DNA of 64,000 nt from Cephalotrichum gorgonifer (taxonomy: Eukaryota; Ascomycota; Sordariomycetes; Microascales; Microascaceae). The translations under genes and the position numbers were made by a program. Below the pieces are notes generated by a model. The model made no database searches. It worked only from the letters and a program-made list of their open reading frames with translations, and had not been told where the DNA came from. Positions 34,607 through 46,052 of the stretch are shown here, in pieces. The stretch covers positions 248,001 to 312,000 of the forward strand of contig ONZQ02000017.1 in the NCBI GenBank assembly GCA_900312665.1. The letters run 5' to 3'. The stretch's first letter is position 1, and each line of letters opens with the position of its first letter.

Positions 34607-36212
34607 TTTCCATCAACCAGAGCCGCATCGGTGATAGTAGGGTGAACCAAGTGACGATGAGTAACGAGGGGGGCATGAAAATGAGGGAAAGGGTGTGAGG
34701 ATTAAAATGAGGGAAAGAGGGGGAATATCGCTGTTAGGTGTTGGTTGAGTTGTGCTATGCTTCGAGCTCAACTCATAAATGGCACTTTTTTACACATGCA
34801 TCTCGGATGCTAGCTAATGAGCGTCTTGCATGTCTTGGCAAAGGCACAGATTCTCAACATAGCTACGCCACAAGCAATCCTCCTCCTACTATTGGAGGTC
34901 ATAGCCTCAGCCTGGTCCCTATGGCATCTTGCGGTGTGATTACATTAGGTGCTTTGTGTCATGCCCCGCACATCGGAGTCCACTTCGTATTCCCATTTCA
35001 AAAAGGCCTTCAGTTAGGCTGCTCGCCTTCGATCAAGGCACCGCGAGGCCCGTCCATTCCAACCCCCTCACATCACGGTCTGGTCTCTAGAAGTCAAAAG
35101 GAGGTGGTTGCGTACGTGCGACATGGGTCATGCGTGTAACCAATGGGAGCAAACTTTAAGCGGGCGGCCGTTTATACATATATACCCCATTAGGCTTAGC
35201 TAAAATGGGTGAAGAGCTGGTAGTACAGTAGCTATTAGTGAACCTCAATCGATCGAGAAGGGAGTGGCAGCTCATGCCTCTTCGGCTGGTTGAAGGGGAA
35301 GAAAACTTGGTGCTACCTACTATCGCGATAACTGATTCCCTGATGAATGAGCCCAAGGAAGATAGGGTAAATTTCCACAGCTATTATATAGACTACCATT
35401 TTAAAGGAATTGTCTAAAGACCCCAGAGAGGTAGATTATATAACAATTTAGACTTGACTCACTCCGTGCTGGCTGGAAAGGGACACTTTGGTACATAGCT
35501 GAGCCCGCGATGCGCGGCGTAATTCCCTCCCCGCTTAGCTTACCCTGTTTCCAGTATCCGCGCGCCTAACCTGCCATCGGGTTAAGGCATTTAAACACGA
35601 GCCTCCATCCTCACGTCGGAGAATGAGCTATCAGATGGCGTGCCCCCCCCGAGAGAGGTTAGCCTTGGTCGAGATATGCCGAAGCGCTATAAGCCACAGT
35701 TTACTAGCCTCCCCGCCGGAGCATTATGTCCGAAGCTTCGTCTTAGACACCACGCATAATGCCAGATATCAGGTGATGATACACGTCCTGAAGCTGATGA
35801 TGGTGTAACATAGGGAGGCAAGTTACAGATTCTGAAGTGTCGCTATCACGTGGTTGAAAATGTTTTACTGAGTCACATGCCTGTTGTACACACGCAGAAA
35901 AACAGATAGAAGTCCAGTCTTTAAGCCCATGGCTGAACCCTATCTGGCCCACGCCGTCGGTGTATCTTCGTAGCTCAAGTTGAGCCTACCTATCACCTAT
36001 TCTATTCTACTACAATAGAACATGCACGTAACAATATTTCCTTCCTCATCCCTGAATACCAAAACACATCGTTGGAGAGGTGCCGCCCCGTCTTCACTCT
36101 CTGCAGAGCCAGTCCAACCTAAGTCCCTAAGAACGCCATGGCCTCTATAGACACAATTCGCCTGCCCTTCGTGAAAGCGGCTGACTGAGGGCACGCCGAA
36201 CGGGCCGTCAGG
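34607..36212. other. Intergenic region
   Basis: AT-rich DNA upstream of the HET pseudogene. No supported gene; short frames lack motifs. Confidence 0.5.
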
Positions 36213-37696
36213 ATGTCCAATGCCACCCTCCCCTCGCCACCTCCCTTATCCCACAGGGCCATTGAGCTCATTATCGAGATCTCCACAATTACGGCCGTCG
36301 CCCTAATATTCGTCGTGGCGAGGATATCCAGTCGACTCATAAGCGTGGGGAAGCTCGGTATCGGCGATTTGCTTGTCATCTTTTCCATCGTACGTGTCAA
36401 CCACCCCCCGGTGTCGGCTTCCGCCCGCCCGCCCAGTGAAAGGGGGAGATAATAATACGAGTCGCTAATCCGTTCCAGATCTTGGGAATATTGTTTGTCG
36501 CCCTGGCGGGTGTAGGCATACACTACGGCGGCGCTCAACACGCCGCCGACCTCCATCCACAAGACTTGAGCAGGTCGATACGCTTCACCCTCATCTCATT
36601 CGCGCCCGGCGCTATGTCCTTCACCTTCCCGAAGTACGCCGTCGTCCTGCTCCTCGTGAAGATCCTCAACCCGGGTAAGAACCACAGGAGGTTCATGTGG
36701 GTCGTGTCGGTGGTGTACGGCCTACTCGTTGTCAGCGCCGTCGTTATAAATTTTGCGCAGTGTCAGCCGCCGGCGAAGCAGTGGGGGGGTGCGACGGGGA
36801 AGTGCTGGTCGCGGCAAATCATCGTCGTTTACGGCACTGTTCTTGCCGGTGGGTGGTTACCCATGCAATGGCTTCTCTATTCCTTTTCTAGGAGAGGGTT
36901 CCGATGAGCTGACTGTTGTTGTTTTTTCGGGGCTTAGCTCTTTCTGCGCTATTCGACTTTTATCTCGCTATTTACTCCACGATTATTCTCTGGCGGCTCC
37001 AGATGAGTTGGAAGAAGAAGCTGGGCCTGTCATTCGCGCTCGGATTCGGCTACTGGTGAGTTGAAGAGAATGGCAGCTGTTTTGTCCAGGATTAATCGAG
37101 CTGACAAAGAGCAGTGCTGGCACTGTCAGTATTTATAAATGCGTCATTTTGCCTAATCTTGGAAGTTCAGACATTACCTGTAGGTTTAATTCGAAATTCC
37201 TTTCTTCGAGACCCACGTGGAGTGTCCTAACTATCGCCACCAGATGCTATTAAGAATATAATACTCTGGACGAAGTAAGTGGCCGTCAGACATGCTATCT
37301 CCAACACGTACAAACCCCTTGCCCCGTCTTTTCTCCCTTTCTTTTCGTTTCCCTTCTTTTAACCAATAATGTGTCAATAGTCTTGAGGGGAACGCTGTCC
37401 TTATAGGAGCTTGCATACCAACCCTGTATCCATTGGCAAAGAAGGTCCTTGGAAGGTCTATCTTAGGCTGGAGCTCACACTCACGGCACGAGGCTAGCGG
37501 GAGAATGGATTCGCGTACCCCAGTCCTCACTTTCGGCTCGTATGGACGACAGAGGAGGTTCACTATAGCCTCACCCTATAACATAGGTGCTTTTGCGAGT
37601 GGAGCGTTGACATCGGCCGAGGTTAATGGGCTGGGCAATTCCGAGGATTCTAGGTTGGGAGAGATAGTCGGGCGAGCTGCGACGGCACCGCCCTGA
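36213..37696 (+). CDS. Fungal rhodopsin/SAT4-like integral membrane protein
   Basis: Six exons (36213-36389, 36479-36848, 36938-37055, 37115-37179, 37244-37274, 37381-37696) give 358 residues with consistent phases. It has seven hydrophobic helices. Family landmarks include RISSRLISVGKLGIGDLL in TM2 and HYGGAQHAADL after TM3. Further on are FPKYAVVLLLVKIL, FAQCQPPAKQW, SALFDFYLAIYSTIILW, SIYKCVILPNLGSSDITY, IILWTNLEGNAVLIGACIPTLYPL, then a hydrophilic tail. These proteins (PF20684-type, formerly DUF3328/SAT4-labelled) are seven-helix membrane proteins with GPCR-like topology. The retinal-binding lysine of true rhodopsins is not implied. Ligand and role are unknown. A 31-nt micro-exon is present. 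Confidence 0.85.
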
Positions 37697-38272
37697 ATGG
37701 CGAATTTTACTGCCCGGCTTCTCATTGTACGCACAGCCGCGAGCATAGTGGAACTTTTGTTTACAGCATTCTGTAGGTGCCTTTGGCTCTATAGTGCCCG
37801 TTGCGTGGGATGTGAGCAGGTAGGCGCAAGACGATGGATATGAGTAGTCATGAGCTTCTGGATGGCCTATACCGCACTTGAATCTAGGAATGCGGAGATG
37901 GAGAGAGACCGTTGTACACCGTGTAATGAACCATAGTTAGCTTCGAATCATCGACTACAGACGAAGAAGCCAACGACCCAGTCGCATGAGGTAATCTGAG
38001 GCCTATCCGGTAACCCATGAGACTGGTACGTCAAATGCTTCGCCATTCGCATTCTGGTATGAACAGGAATGCAAAGTGGCTCGAAAACGCCTGAGTCGCT
38101 GTCAACAGGGAGAACACCCACTCACATCATACAGTTATATATCTTGGATTCAAAATCAAGCACAGGTATTATAATTATTAGCTGTGGCCTATGTAGAACG
38201 TTCGCAGCAGATTCCCCGAGGTCGTTTCCTAACTTAACGCGGCGCCATACATGACAGGTAACTCCAGCGCAC
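37697..38272. other. Convergent intergenic region
   Basis: 3' flanks of the plus-strand rhodopsin-like gene and the minus-strand MFS gene. Nothing else supported. Confidence 0.6.
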
Positions 38273-40297
38273 TCAATGAGTGGCTACCTCTTTAATGCTA
38301 TCACGGTGCAACTTGCCCAAGTACGAGTTGTGCATAAACTTGCGAATCCTCTTCCCGAACAGCATAAACGGAAGCAGAGCCAGGTTATTCGCCAGCAGGA
38401 TCCCACAGAACGCGCCCGCGATCATGACCGCGTAGCCCCGCTCCTGGATCCACTTCAGCAGGTCGAGGCCCATGCCGAAGCTGATGGCCTGCTTCCCAAG
38501 GTTCATCGCGATCAGCATCTCGCTGATGTTGGTGTTGTAGCTGTCTATGGCGTACGCCAGCGTGAAGGTGAAGTAGAAGTAGGCGGAGAACTGCACCATG
38601 GCGACGGCGATGAAGTAGCAGATCCAGTGAAGGTTGCGCTCGGCGGAGAGACCGTAGAAGACGAGGCCCGCGGGCGCGAGGAGCATGGCGGGGAGCATGA
38701 CGCCCAGGCGCATCTCGGCCTCGCGGATGCCGCCGTTGCGGCGGGTGAGGCGGGCCGCGAGGCGGTCGGAGGTGGTGGTGAAGGGCACGGCGAGCCCGTA
38801 GGCGATGATTACCGCGATGGTGATGAGGCCTGAGTTGAGCTCGGACCAGTTATAGGGGGGCGCGGTGATCTTTATGGGGAAGGTGAAGTTGAAGGTCAGG
38901 GCGCCAAGGCCGATGTAGATGCCGTAGGTGAATATGACCCAGAGGACGTGCGGGACGAGGAAGTAGGTGAAGGAGCGTGCCATCATGGTGAAGAATGGCG
39001 AGTCCTTCTCCCAGACGCCCCAGAGCTTGAGCGTCTGGATGAAGTTCTTCCGCGGCGGGGGCACGGAGGCATGTGCTTTCGCAACACTGGCCTGCTCGTC
39101 GCCGGTAGCATGCTCCTTTGCAACTACGGATGGCTGGTCGCCAGCGATTTGTTCCTTGGCAACCCCGGACGCTCCGTCCTCAATAAGAGAACCGTTAGAT
39201 GGACTAACATTTGGAGTCTCGCGATGATATGTCGTCTCCTCAACAACGAAGAAGGCGAATATCAGCAGAGCCATCCCGAACGCGAACTCCACGTAGAAGA
39301 ATAGGTTCCACGAGTAGCCGCCCGCCAGCATGTAGCCGGCATATAGGGGGCCCGTCGCACCTAGGCAGAGACAGACTATCGAAAGCGTCAGCAATATGGA
39401 CAAATGTTGGAGGTGGGATGCTGGAAGCTCGCGCTATCTCACTTGTGTAGATCCCAAGACGGGTCCCGCGCTCGTGCAGGAAGAAGATGTCGTTGACGAG
39501 CTGGACGGGAAGGGCTTCGCAGACGCTGGAGCCGAAGGCGTGGACGACACGCGCGGCCATCAACCCGCTAAAGGATGTCGCCTGAGAGGCGCCGAGAAGA
39601 CCGGCACAGTACTAGGTCGCAAGTCAGCTGTCACGTTCTGGAATTACAGCTCGTCGATTATGCTTACACAGGCGAGAGAGAGAAGCATCACCGGCCGGCG
39701 CCCAATCTTGTGATACAAAGGTACCAGAAGAAGCGATCCTATACCCCCCAAAAAATAACAAGTCAGAAGACCAATCTCTTAATTGTCCGCATTGGCTCGA
39801 ACTCACCAAACCCAAAGGCCAAGTTTGGATAATTGATGAGGCCGGCCGCATCATTGAAGCTTATGCCGAACTCTTGGACATATATGCCGAGGTAGACCGA
39901 AGGCCCAAGCAACGCCGAATTGGCCAGGAACGAGTAGATCGAGCATGTGGCTAGGATGGAGAGCTTCTTGAACTTGGACCATTGAAGAGGATCGTTGGGA
40001 TCGTTGGCGGGGACCGGGAAGAGGGCCTGGCCGTAGGCGGTGTCGTCGCCCTCTGGAAGAGTCGCCCAGGTTAGCTCTGATCGGCTCTCGACGTGTAAAA
40101 AAGTATTTATATTCGATGACAGAGCTGCTTACCTGCGGCTTTCAAGTTGACGGTGCCGGGAATGTCGCCTTCGGTGGCATGGCTTTTTCAAACAACGGAC
40201 GGTTAGTCCTTGCTCTCAGTACAGAAAGGCGAGCCCGCATAGGCATATCGTATACCTACCTATGCACCAAGTGTGTGCCGCGCTCATCGGCCTCCAT
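38273..40297 (-). CDS. HOL1-like MFS transporter (DHA1 type)
   Basis: Six exons (40297-40260, 40182-40133, 40052-39807, 39738-39668, 39611-39443, 39375-38273) give 558 residues. Typical HOL1-family features are the N-terminal THLVHSHATEGDIPGTVNL segment, WSKFKKLSI before TM1, VPLYHKIGRRPVMLLSL, and FGSSVCEALPVQLVNDIFF. HERGTRLG-YT, AGYMLAGGYSWNLFFYVEFA and EETTYHR follow. Twelve helices with a large central loop, which here carries three degenerate VAKE(H/Q)ATGDQ-type repeats. Family members export or import small organic compounds at the plasma membrane; this substrate is unknown. The gene is transcribed divergently from the FAD monooxygenase across a 1.2-kb shared upstream region. Confidence 0.9.
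39071..39171 (-). repeat. Coding repeat in MFS central loop
   Basis: Three imperfect 33-45-base units encode VAKEQIAGDQPS, VAKEHATGDEQAS and VAKAHAS in the cytoplasmic loop between TM6 and TM7. Confidence 0.75.
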
Positions 40298-41495
40298 CTC
40301 GGGTGTGAATTCGGCTTTTCGCAGGAACGTATAAGCTGGTGGTAAAGGAATAACAATCGTAAGCAAGAGGGAGGCACCTGTTGCCGTGGTCAAAGGTGGG
40401 GAGGTGGGTCGTCTCCGCTATATACCCCGGCCGTTCTTATTACTATTTTGTTTGTAATGATTAGTTTCGCATGGACGATGGTCGCACAGATTGAGCCAAG
40501 GCGTTGAGTGGGCACAAAAACCTGGGGTGCTCCATGCTATTTTTCCTCATCCTGGTACAAGTCTATGTACGAGTATCGCCTAAGTATTACGGAGACACAC
40601 ATGATTAGCCCAAAGAGGACAAGCAGGCTTGAACAACAGGGTTGGCACCCCTATCTACCCCATATTACCCCGCCCCTACCCCATACTCGACCTTGTCTTA
40701 GTGCTCCTCGGCAGACCCTTGTGGTCTCCACTGCGGGGAAAGACGAGACCATTGGAAGAGGTGTTAGTAACGTGCTCGGTGCTCGGCGCCGTGATGCTTC
40801 AACTAGCCCCATCCCAATAGTCTGGATTTATTCGCGTGTCATTCGTCAGGAGGCCTTCATTCCATATCCAAGAGCCAGCCTAACCCAGTCGGTCAACATC
40901 ACAGGGTATGGAGCCAAGGAGCTGGAGTCCGCGACGCGAGCTGCGACAGGGATCGACAGGCCGGAACGTGTAGCGCATTGCGGGGAATGATCCGATACTT
41001 GGAGATCGGTATTACGGCGTACTAGGAATGGAACTCCAATAGCGTCGTAATCTGGCCACACCTTGATCCACCGGCACTTCCACCAATCGCTCGGTCCACA
41101 GATATAGAGCCCGACGACGACCCCCGCACAAGTGGTTCTCAATCGGGACGGCATATGCATTCAATACAACCCGGGGATCTTCGTTTGCTCGCTAGGTAGC
41201 GGCGGGCATCGCCATGTCTCCATCCATTGCTCTCCCCTCCCGGCAGTTAACCGAGTGTCAGCCGGTATTTCCCTCATAGCTCGTCTAAATATATACATCC
41301 TCTTAAGATCTCCGCTTCCATCCCGAGATGTCCTTCATTTGTCCAATATTAACTCTCACTCCATTGTTTCTCTCTTGCCTCTCCTAATACCTCTCTCTCT
41401 GTCTCTGTAACATACCCCCCACCCCTTTACCCCCCCTTTTGATTCCCCACCCCCAACCCCCCAGCAAAACCACCATCCCTACCTCTATTCTCGAC
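40298..41495. promoter_or_regulatory. Divergent promoter region, MFS transporter and FAD monooxygenase
   Basis: About 1.2 kb separate the two starts, with no supported gene between. The final 110 bases before the monooxygenase ATG (41381-41490) are strongly C/T-rich on the coding strand. This is a common feature of transcription-start/5'-leader regions in filamentous fungi. The shared upstream DNA makes coordinate control possible, but no specific factor site was identified. Confidence 0.5.
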
Positions 41496-43498
41496 ATGTC
41501 CGAATTCCCCCCCGCCGCTTCCCTCCCGAAGCTCTCCCTCTGCGGGACACCCCGACCCGATAAGTCCGCCGCCGCTAGAATTGTCAACACCTGGCTTGCG
41601 ACTCTGCAACAGCGGATCCAGAGCGATGACCTCGCCAACATATCGGACCTCTTCGTAGAGGAGGCCTACTGGCGGGACATAATCTCCCTGTCGTGGGACT
41701 TCCACACCAAGAGCGGCCTAGCGGCGATTGCCGCATACCTGCGGGAGTCGAGCTCGGGCTTCGGGCAGCTGAAGGCCGTCGAGACCGGCGGACTTGTGCC
41801 CGAGTTGGTGAAGGAGTATGGCCTAGAGTTTATCCAGTCCGCCTTCACTTTCGAGACTAGAGCCGGCCGCGGCAGGGGCGTCGTTCGGCTGGCGAATTCT
41901 GGACCTTCGGAATGGAAGGCGTGGACGGTCTCGACGCAGCTCGAGGAGCTTAACAGCAAGGATGCATCCAACGGGCAGTCCCAGGCCAACGGTGTCACAA
42001 ACGGCGACGCTCCCGTGAACGGTGATGCTGCCACAAATGGTCACGCCCAGGAGGCCGCAGACCCACAAGTCATCATTGTTGGCGCAGGTATGCGTTTCTA
42101 TGAACTATGCTTCGATATTCGCGTCACTTGACGCTAACTTTCACTCGTGTCTCACAGGCCAGAGCGGACTCGGAGTAGCGGCGCATCTCAAGCATCTGGG
42201 AGTGAGCTGCTTAATTATAGAAAGGGGCCCGGCAGTGGCCTACTCGTGGCGCCAGCGATACGAGACAGTGAAGACCCACACCATAATGAACGGAGACCAC
42301 CTCCCCTTCATGAAGTACCCCAGCAACTGGCCGGCCTCGCAGGACAAGAGCCACATCCTTAGGTGGATGGATAATTACGCGACCATCATGGGCATCGAGG
42401 TCCAGCTGAACACCACCGCCACAAAGGCCGACTACGACACCGCGACGCGGAAGTGGTCGCTCCACATCACCGACAAGGACGGCAGCCGCGTGCTCCACGC
42501 CAACCACGTCGTAATGGCGCTCGGCATGACCACCCACGTACCCTACGGCCCCGAGTTCCCAGGCAAGGACTCGTTCAAGGGCCACGCGTACCACGCCGCC
42601 GCTCACAAGACGGCCGGCGACATCCCGGACCTAGACAAGAAGAACGTGGTGGTGGTCGGGTGCGCGACGACGGCGCACGACATGGCGCAGGACTTCGTGG
42701 GGCACGGCGCCAAGAGCGTCGCCATGATCCAGCGCCAGCCGACGTGGTCCTTCTCGAACGAGGCGATCCGGAAGTACCACCTCGCCGAGTTCACCACCCC
42801 GGGAGTCTCGACGGAGGAGGCGGATCTGCTCATCAACTCGTTCCCCGTCCCCGTCGCGCGCGTCTTCGGGTACGAGATGACGCAGGAGATGATCAGGCAC
42901 GACGCCGACATGCTCGACGCGCTGGAGAAGGCTGGGCTGGACGTGAAGCGCGGCGAGGACGGGACGAGCTTCATCGACTACCTATTCTTCAAGGGGGGTC
43001 ACTTCTACGTCGATCAGGGGGCCACGCCCATGATTCTCGACGGGAGGATCAAGATCCACATGTGCGAGGACGGCGTCAAGGAGTTCTATCCCGGAGGGCT
43101 CGTTCTCGGTGACGGGCGGGAGATCGAGGCGGACGTGGTCGTCATGGCGACTGGATTCGAGATGGCGTCGATGCAGCTGGAGAAGCTCATGGGGGAGAAG
43201 ATCTGGCAAAAGGCGTCCCAGTTCGGCATGTTTGACGAGGAGTTCGAGCGTCACGGCGTAAGTCCCCGCTCCGCCCCCCCCCCTTCCCTTTTTTTCTTGT
43301 CCGCGCACATCTTCTAGCGATGATAATAAGGTGCTGTGATGCTAACTCTCGCTCTCGCAGTGGTGGCGACCTACGGGCATTCCTGGTTTCTGGTATATGT
43401 GCGGCACTCTCGCGTGGTCAAGGCAATTCTCCGCCGTTCTTGCACTGGAGATTGCCGCCGTGGAGCGGGGATTCGTAGATGGGTACTGGGAGAACTAG
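41496..43498 (+). CDS. NTF2-like/FAD-dependent flavin monooxygenase
   Basis: Three exons (41496-42087, 42158-43257, 43361-43498) give 609 residues. The N-terminal 170 residues resemble an NTF2/SnoaL-like fold (VNTWLATLQQRI, LFVEEAYWRDIISLSWDF). A linker of Asn/Gly/Ala repeats follows. Next comes the FAD Rossmann motif VIIVGAGQSGLGVA across intron 1, then the flavin-monooxygenase segments ERGPAVAYSWRQRY, FPGKDSFKGHAYHAA, VVVVGCATTAHDMAQDF (second dinucleotide motif, for NADPH) and VVMATGF. The C-terminus has RPTGIPGFWYMCGTLAWSR. Relatives oxygenate small organic substrates using NADPH and O2. The substrate is unknown. The divergent MFS partner could supply or remove substrate or product. Confidence 0.92.
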
Positions 43499-44153
43499 AA
43501 TATGGTTCGGATAGGTGTTTGTGGAGAGGTATAACGAGGTGAGTGTCGTGAACGAGACATGTAGCGACTCGGTGATAGCTCGTGTTAGCTGCGGTGGTTA
43601 CAACCCCGAGTATTATAGATCCGTCTTTTATTAGTATAGTAGTCACATGATATATTTGCACTGCATGTAAGTGAAAGTAGCTATTCGTGATGCGTGCACC
43701 AGATAATGAGGGTGAAATCGATAGCACGTTGTACGTAGAGCAGGTGCAGAGCAGGGAGTTTCTGCTACTAACTCTGTAAGTGGTATCTTTTTTGAAAAAA
43801 ATCGTCTAGTGGGATTGCCCTAGTCTCGCGTGGAAGCTGTTTACAAAAGCTTAAGCAAGGGCATCTACAGCATCTTTCACAAGATAGCACGCTACAGCCC
43901 ACTAGCAAAGCCCAACTCACACGCTCTAGGCACAAAGATTCCACTCGGCGATTACCTTGGCCATTAATTTCCGGGATGCTTTCTCTTTCTGTTCTCTAAC
44001 AGGCAGCCTGTCGGGTATCTGTCTCCATATCGCCATCATAGCCCCCCCGCGGGGCACAACGAGTTACGCTAGATTAAACTCCATACAGAAAAAAACACAC
44101 AGTCCAGCACAAACCAAACAAAAATCCTCGTTCAAAGCGCAAGTGTCCCCTGA
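43499..44153. other. Convergent intergenic region
   Basis: No gene supported between the monooxygenase and the minus-strand acidic protein. Confidence 0.6.
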
Positions 44154-44983
44154 TCACCCCAACATTCTGTGCCACAGATGGTCCAAGCCTACCATGACCA
44201 AGATGACGATCAGCGTGCAGTAGATTGACGCCGTCAAGGTGAGCGCGCCCTCGTCGGTCCTGGCGTCCCACGGCCACTCCTGATTGTCCGAGGTGAGGCG
44301 TACGCCCACTACTCTGGGGGTTTCTTCGTCGTGGTGAACTCGGTGGCGGTGACTTCTTGTGGAGTCTGTGTTAGTTTCGGTTCGGGGTGGCAGTCAATGG
44401 CTGGAGAGAAGGGGGGAGATGGGCGGCGTAGATGGACTTACCGTGCTTGTGTGACCTCATTCTGAACTTGGAAGCCCGAAACCTGGGCTTGGGAGGCTTC
44501 AGTCTGTGAATCAGGGGCAATCTGTGCATCGGGGGCAGTCTGTGAATCGGGGGCCGCCAGGAGCTCTTGAAAGTGCGCGGCTGCCCTTTCAAGTTTCTTG
44601 ACTTCACGGTCAAGGTCCAGGGCAGACTGATTATGCACACCCTCGTCTTCACTTTCGTCATCCTCATCGTCACTTTTGTCGTCTTCCTCTTCGCTTTCGT
44701 CGTCCTCGTCTTCACTTTCGTCGTCCCACCACGGTGATTGCCACTTCGTGCTACCTAGGATATCATCGTAGACGGTTGAGATCGGAGCGCTGATGGGTGA
44801 TAGAAGAGTCTTTCCAGTGTTCCGTGGTTCGTCGTCCGCGATGGGGCTGTCCTCGCGTTCGGGCAAACTTCCGTTTGATGCAGGTGGTGCGGATGCAGAA
44901 CGCGGGGAGGAGGAGGCCCGGGCCCGGGGGTACCTCACCGTGGAGATAATGTCGTTGGTGACCATTTCGTCTTTTGCCTGCAT
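44154..44983 (-). CDS. Acidic, tail-anchored hypothetical protein
   Basis: Two exons (44983-44442, 44355-44154) give 247 residues. The intron (GTAAGT donor, CACAAG acceptor) joins in phase 2. The protein has a Ser/Pro-rich N-terminus and four consecutive seven-residue acidic units of the DDESEDE type. A helical or coiled-coil stretch follows (LDLDREVKKLERAAAHFQEL), then SQTAPDAQIAPDSQTEAS repeats. After the intron comes a single hydrophobic C-terminal helix (LTASIYCTLIVILVMVGL) six residues from the end. This suggests tail-anchoring with the acidic domain in the cytosol. No family was recognised. The start chosen is the first Met giving non-UTR-like sequence; the frame is open further upstream. 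Confidence 0.65.
44642..44726 (-). repeat. 21-bp tandem repeat coding acidic heptads
   Basis: Four 21-base units encode DDESEDE, DDESEEE, DDKSDDE and DDESEDE with no spacing. Confidence 0.9.
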
Positions 44984-46052
44984 CTCTTGGTTCGTGGGCG
45001 GTACAGGGTGATCGTGGAGGCTGTCTTTCGGTGTGACGATGGAGCTTTCGATACTCGGGGTGGAGTTCGGCGTAGGTGTTAGGAAGAGGAGAAGGTAGGT
45101 TTGACTGAGGCGCGAGATAAACAAGAGGCGAACAAGACTTCTCGGTCACCCCGCCGGGAAGAACTATCCCACAATCGATATTAGCTCGAACCTTCGGGTA
45201 GTCAGGCACGCAGCCGAAGTTTGTTGTTGTGCTGGGCGCGTGATTACGGGAGAGCCCACTCTCCAACCTTATTATAACTTCATCATACTGGAGGTGTGAT
45301 AGATGATGACGCGTAGTGTGTAGACGGATGCAGGATATTCGTAAAGGGGAGGAACGGGGATGTTGGTCTCTGCTCTGTTCCAGTAAGGTTGCTGGTACTA
45401 GGGAGGGAGAAGGGGCTTCAATACCGGTCCGTAAGCAACGGATGGTGACGGATTCAGTGTTATTATCCGCCACTGGAGCGAACTATGATCGAGGACAAAT
45501 GGGGAGCTTCGCTCCAGCAGGCTCAGGCGGAACCGGCGTCTGAGAACTAACCCGGGGACTTCGGCCACCAAGTAAACAGTCATCGAGGGCCACCTCGTGC
45601 GCCACCATCCAGGACCTCGTCAGATTCATTACTTCATGTTCCGGTATCTCACAACCCTGCCAGCGGGAACCTTGTAGGTGAAGCTTGGCCAGAGGGCCAC
45701 AGGATGCCTGCTATTTGCTTCGGTCTGTATTTCGTACTCTTAGAATCCCGGCTGACCTAGACTTGTAGTGCTCATCACAATCACTAACGCGCTCAGGATG
45801 GCAAGAGGGTGAAGGAACTCTCCGCCATGGCAATATAGAGAAGAAAAGCAGAGAACACCGGCCGTAATCCCGCATGAGCCAGACCCGACCCATTGCACCC
45901 GCGCCATGGGTAAGAACCCGCAAACCGAAGTTACCACCACTTCAGGAGTGGGGAAATGCAAATCCAAACGAAAAAGAAGAAGGAAGGAGAAGATAAAACA
46001 TGCAAGAAGTGAACGTGAACACCTGCGCATGGAACACCGCAGCCAACACCAT
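44984..46052. other. Intergenic region
   Basis: Upstream region of the acidic protein and 3' flank of the next minus-strand gene. A frame reaching 45473 has no family features. Confidence 0.5.

Noticed and set aside
38273..43498. Secondary-metabolite gene cluster
   Set aside because: No polyketide, peptide, terpene or similar core enzyme is present; a transporter and one monooxygenase are not enough.
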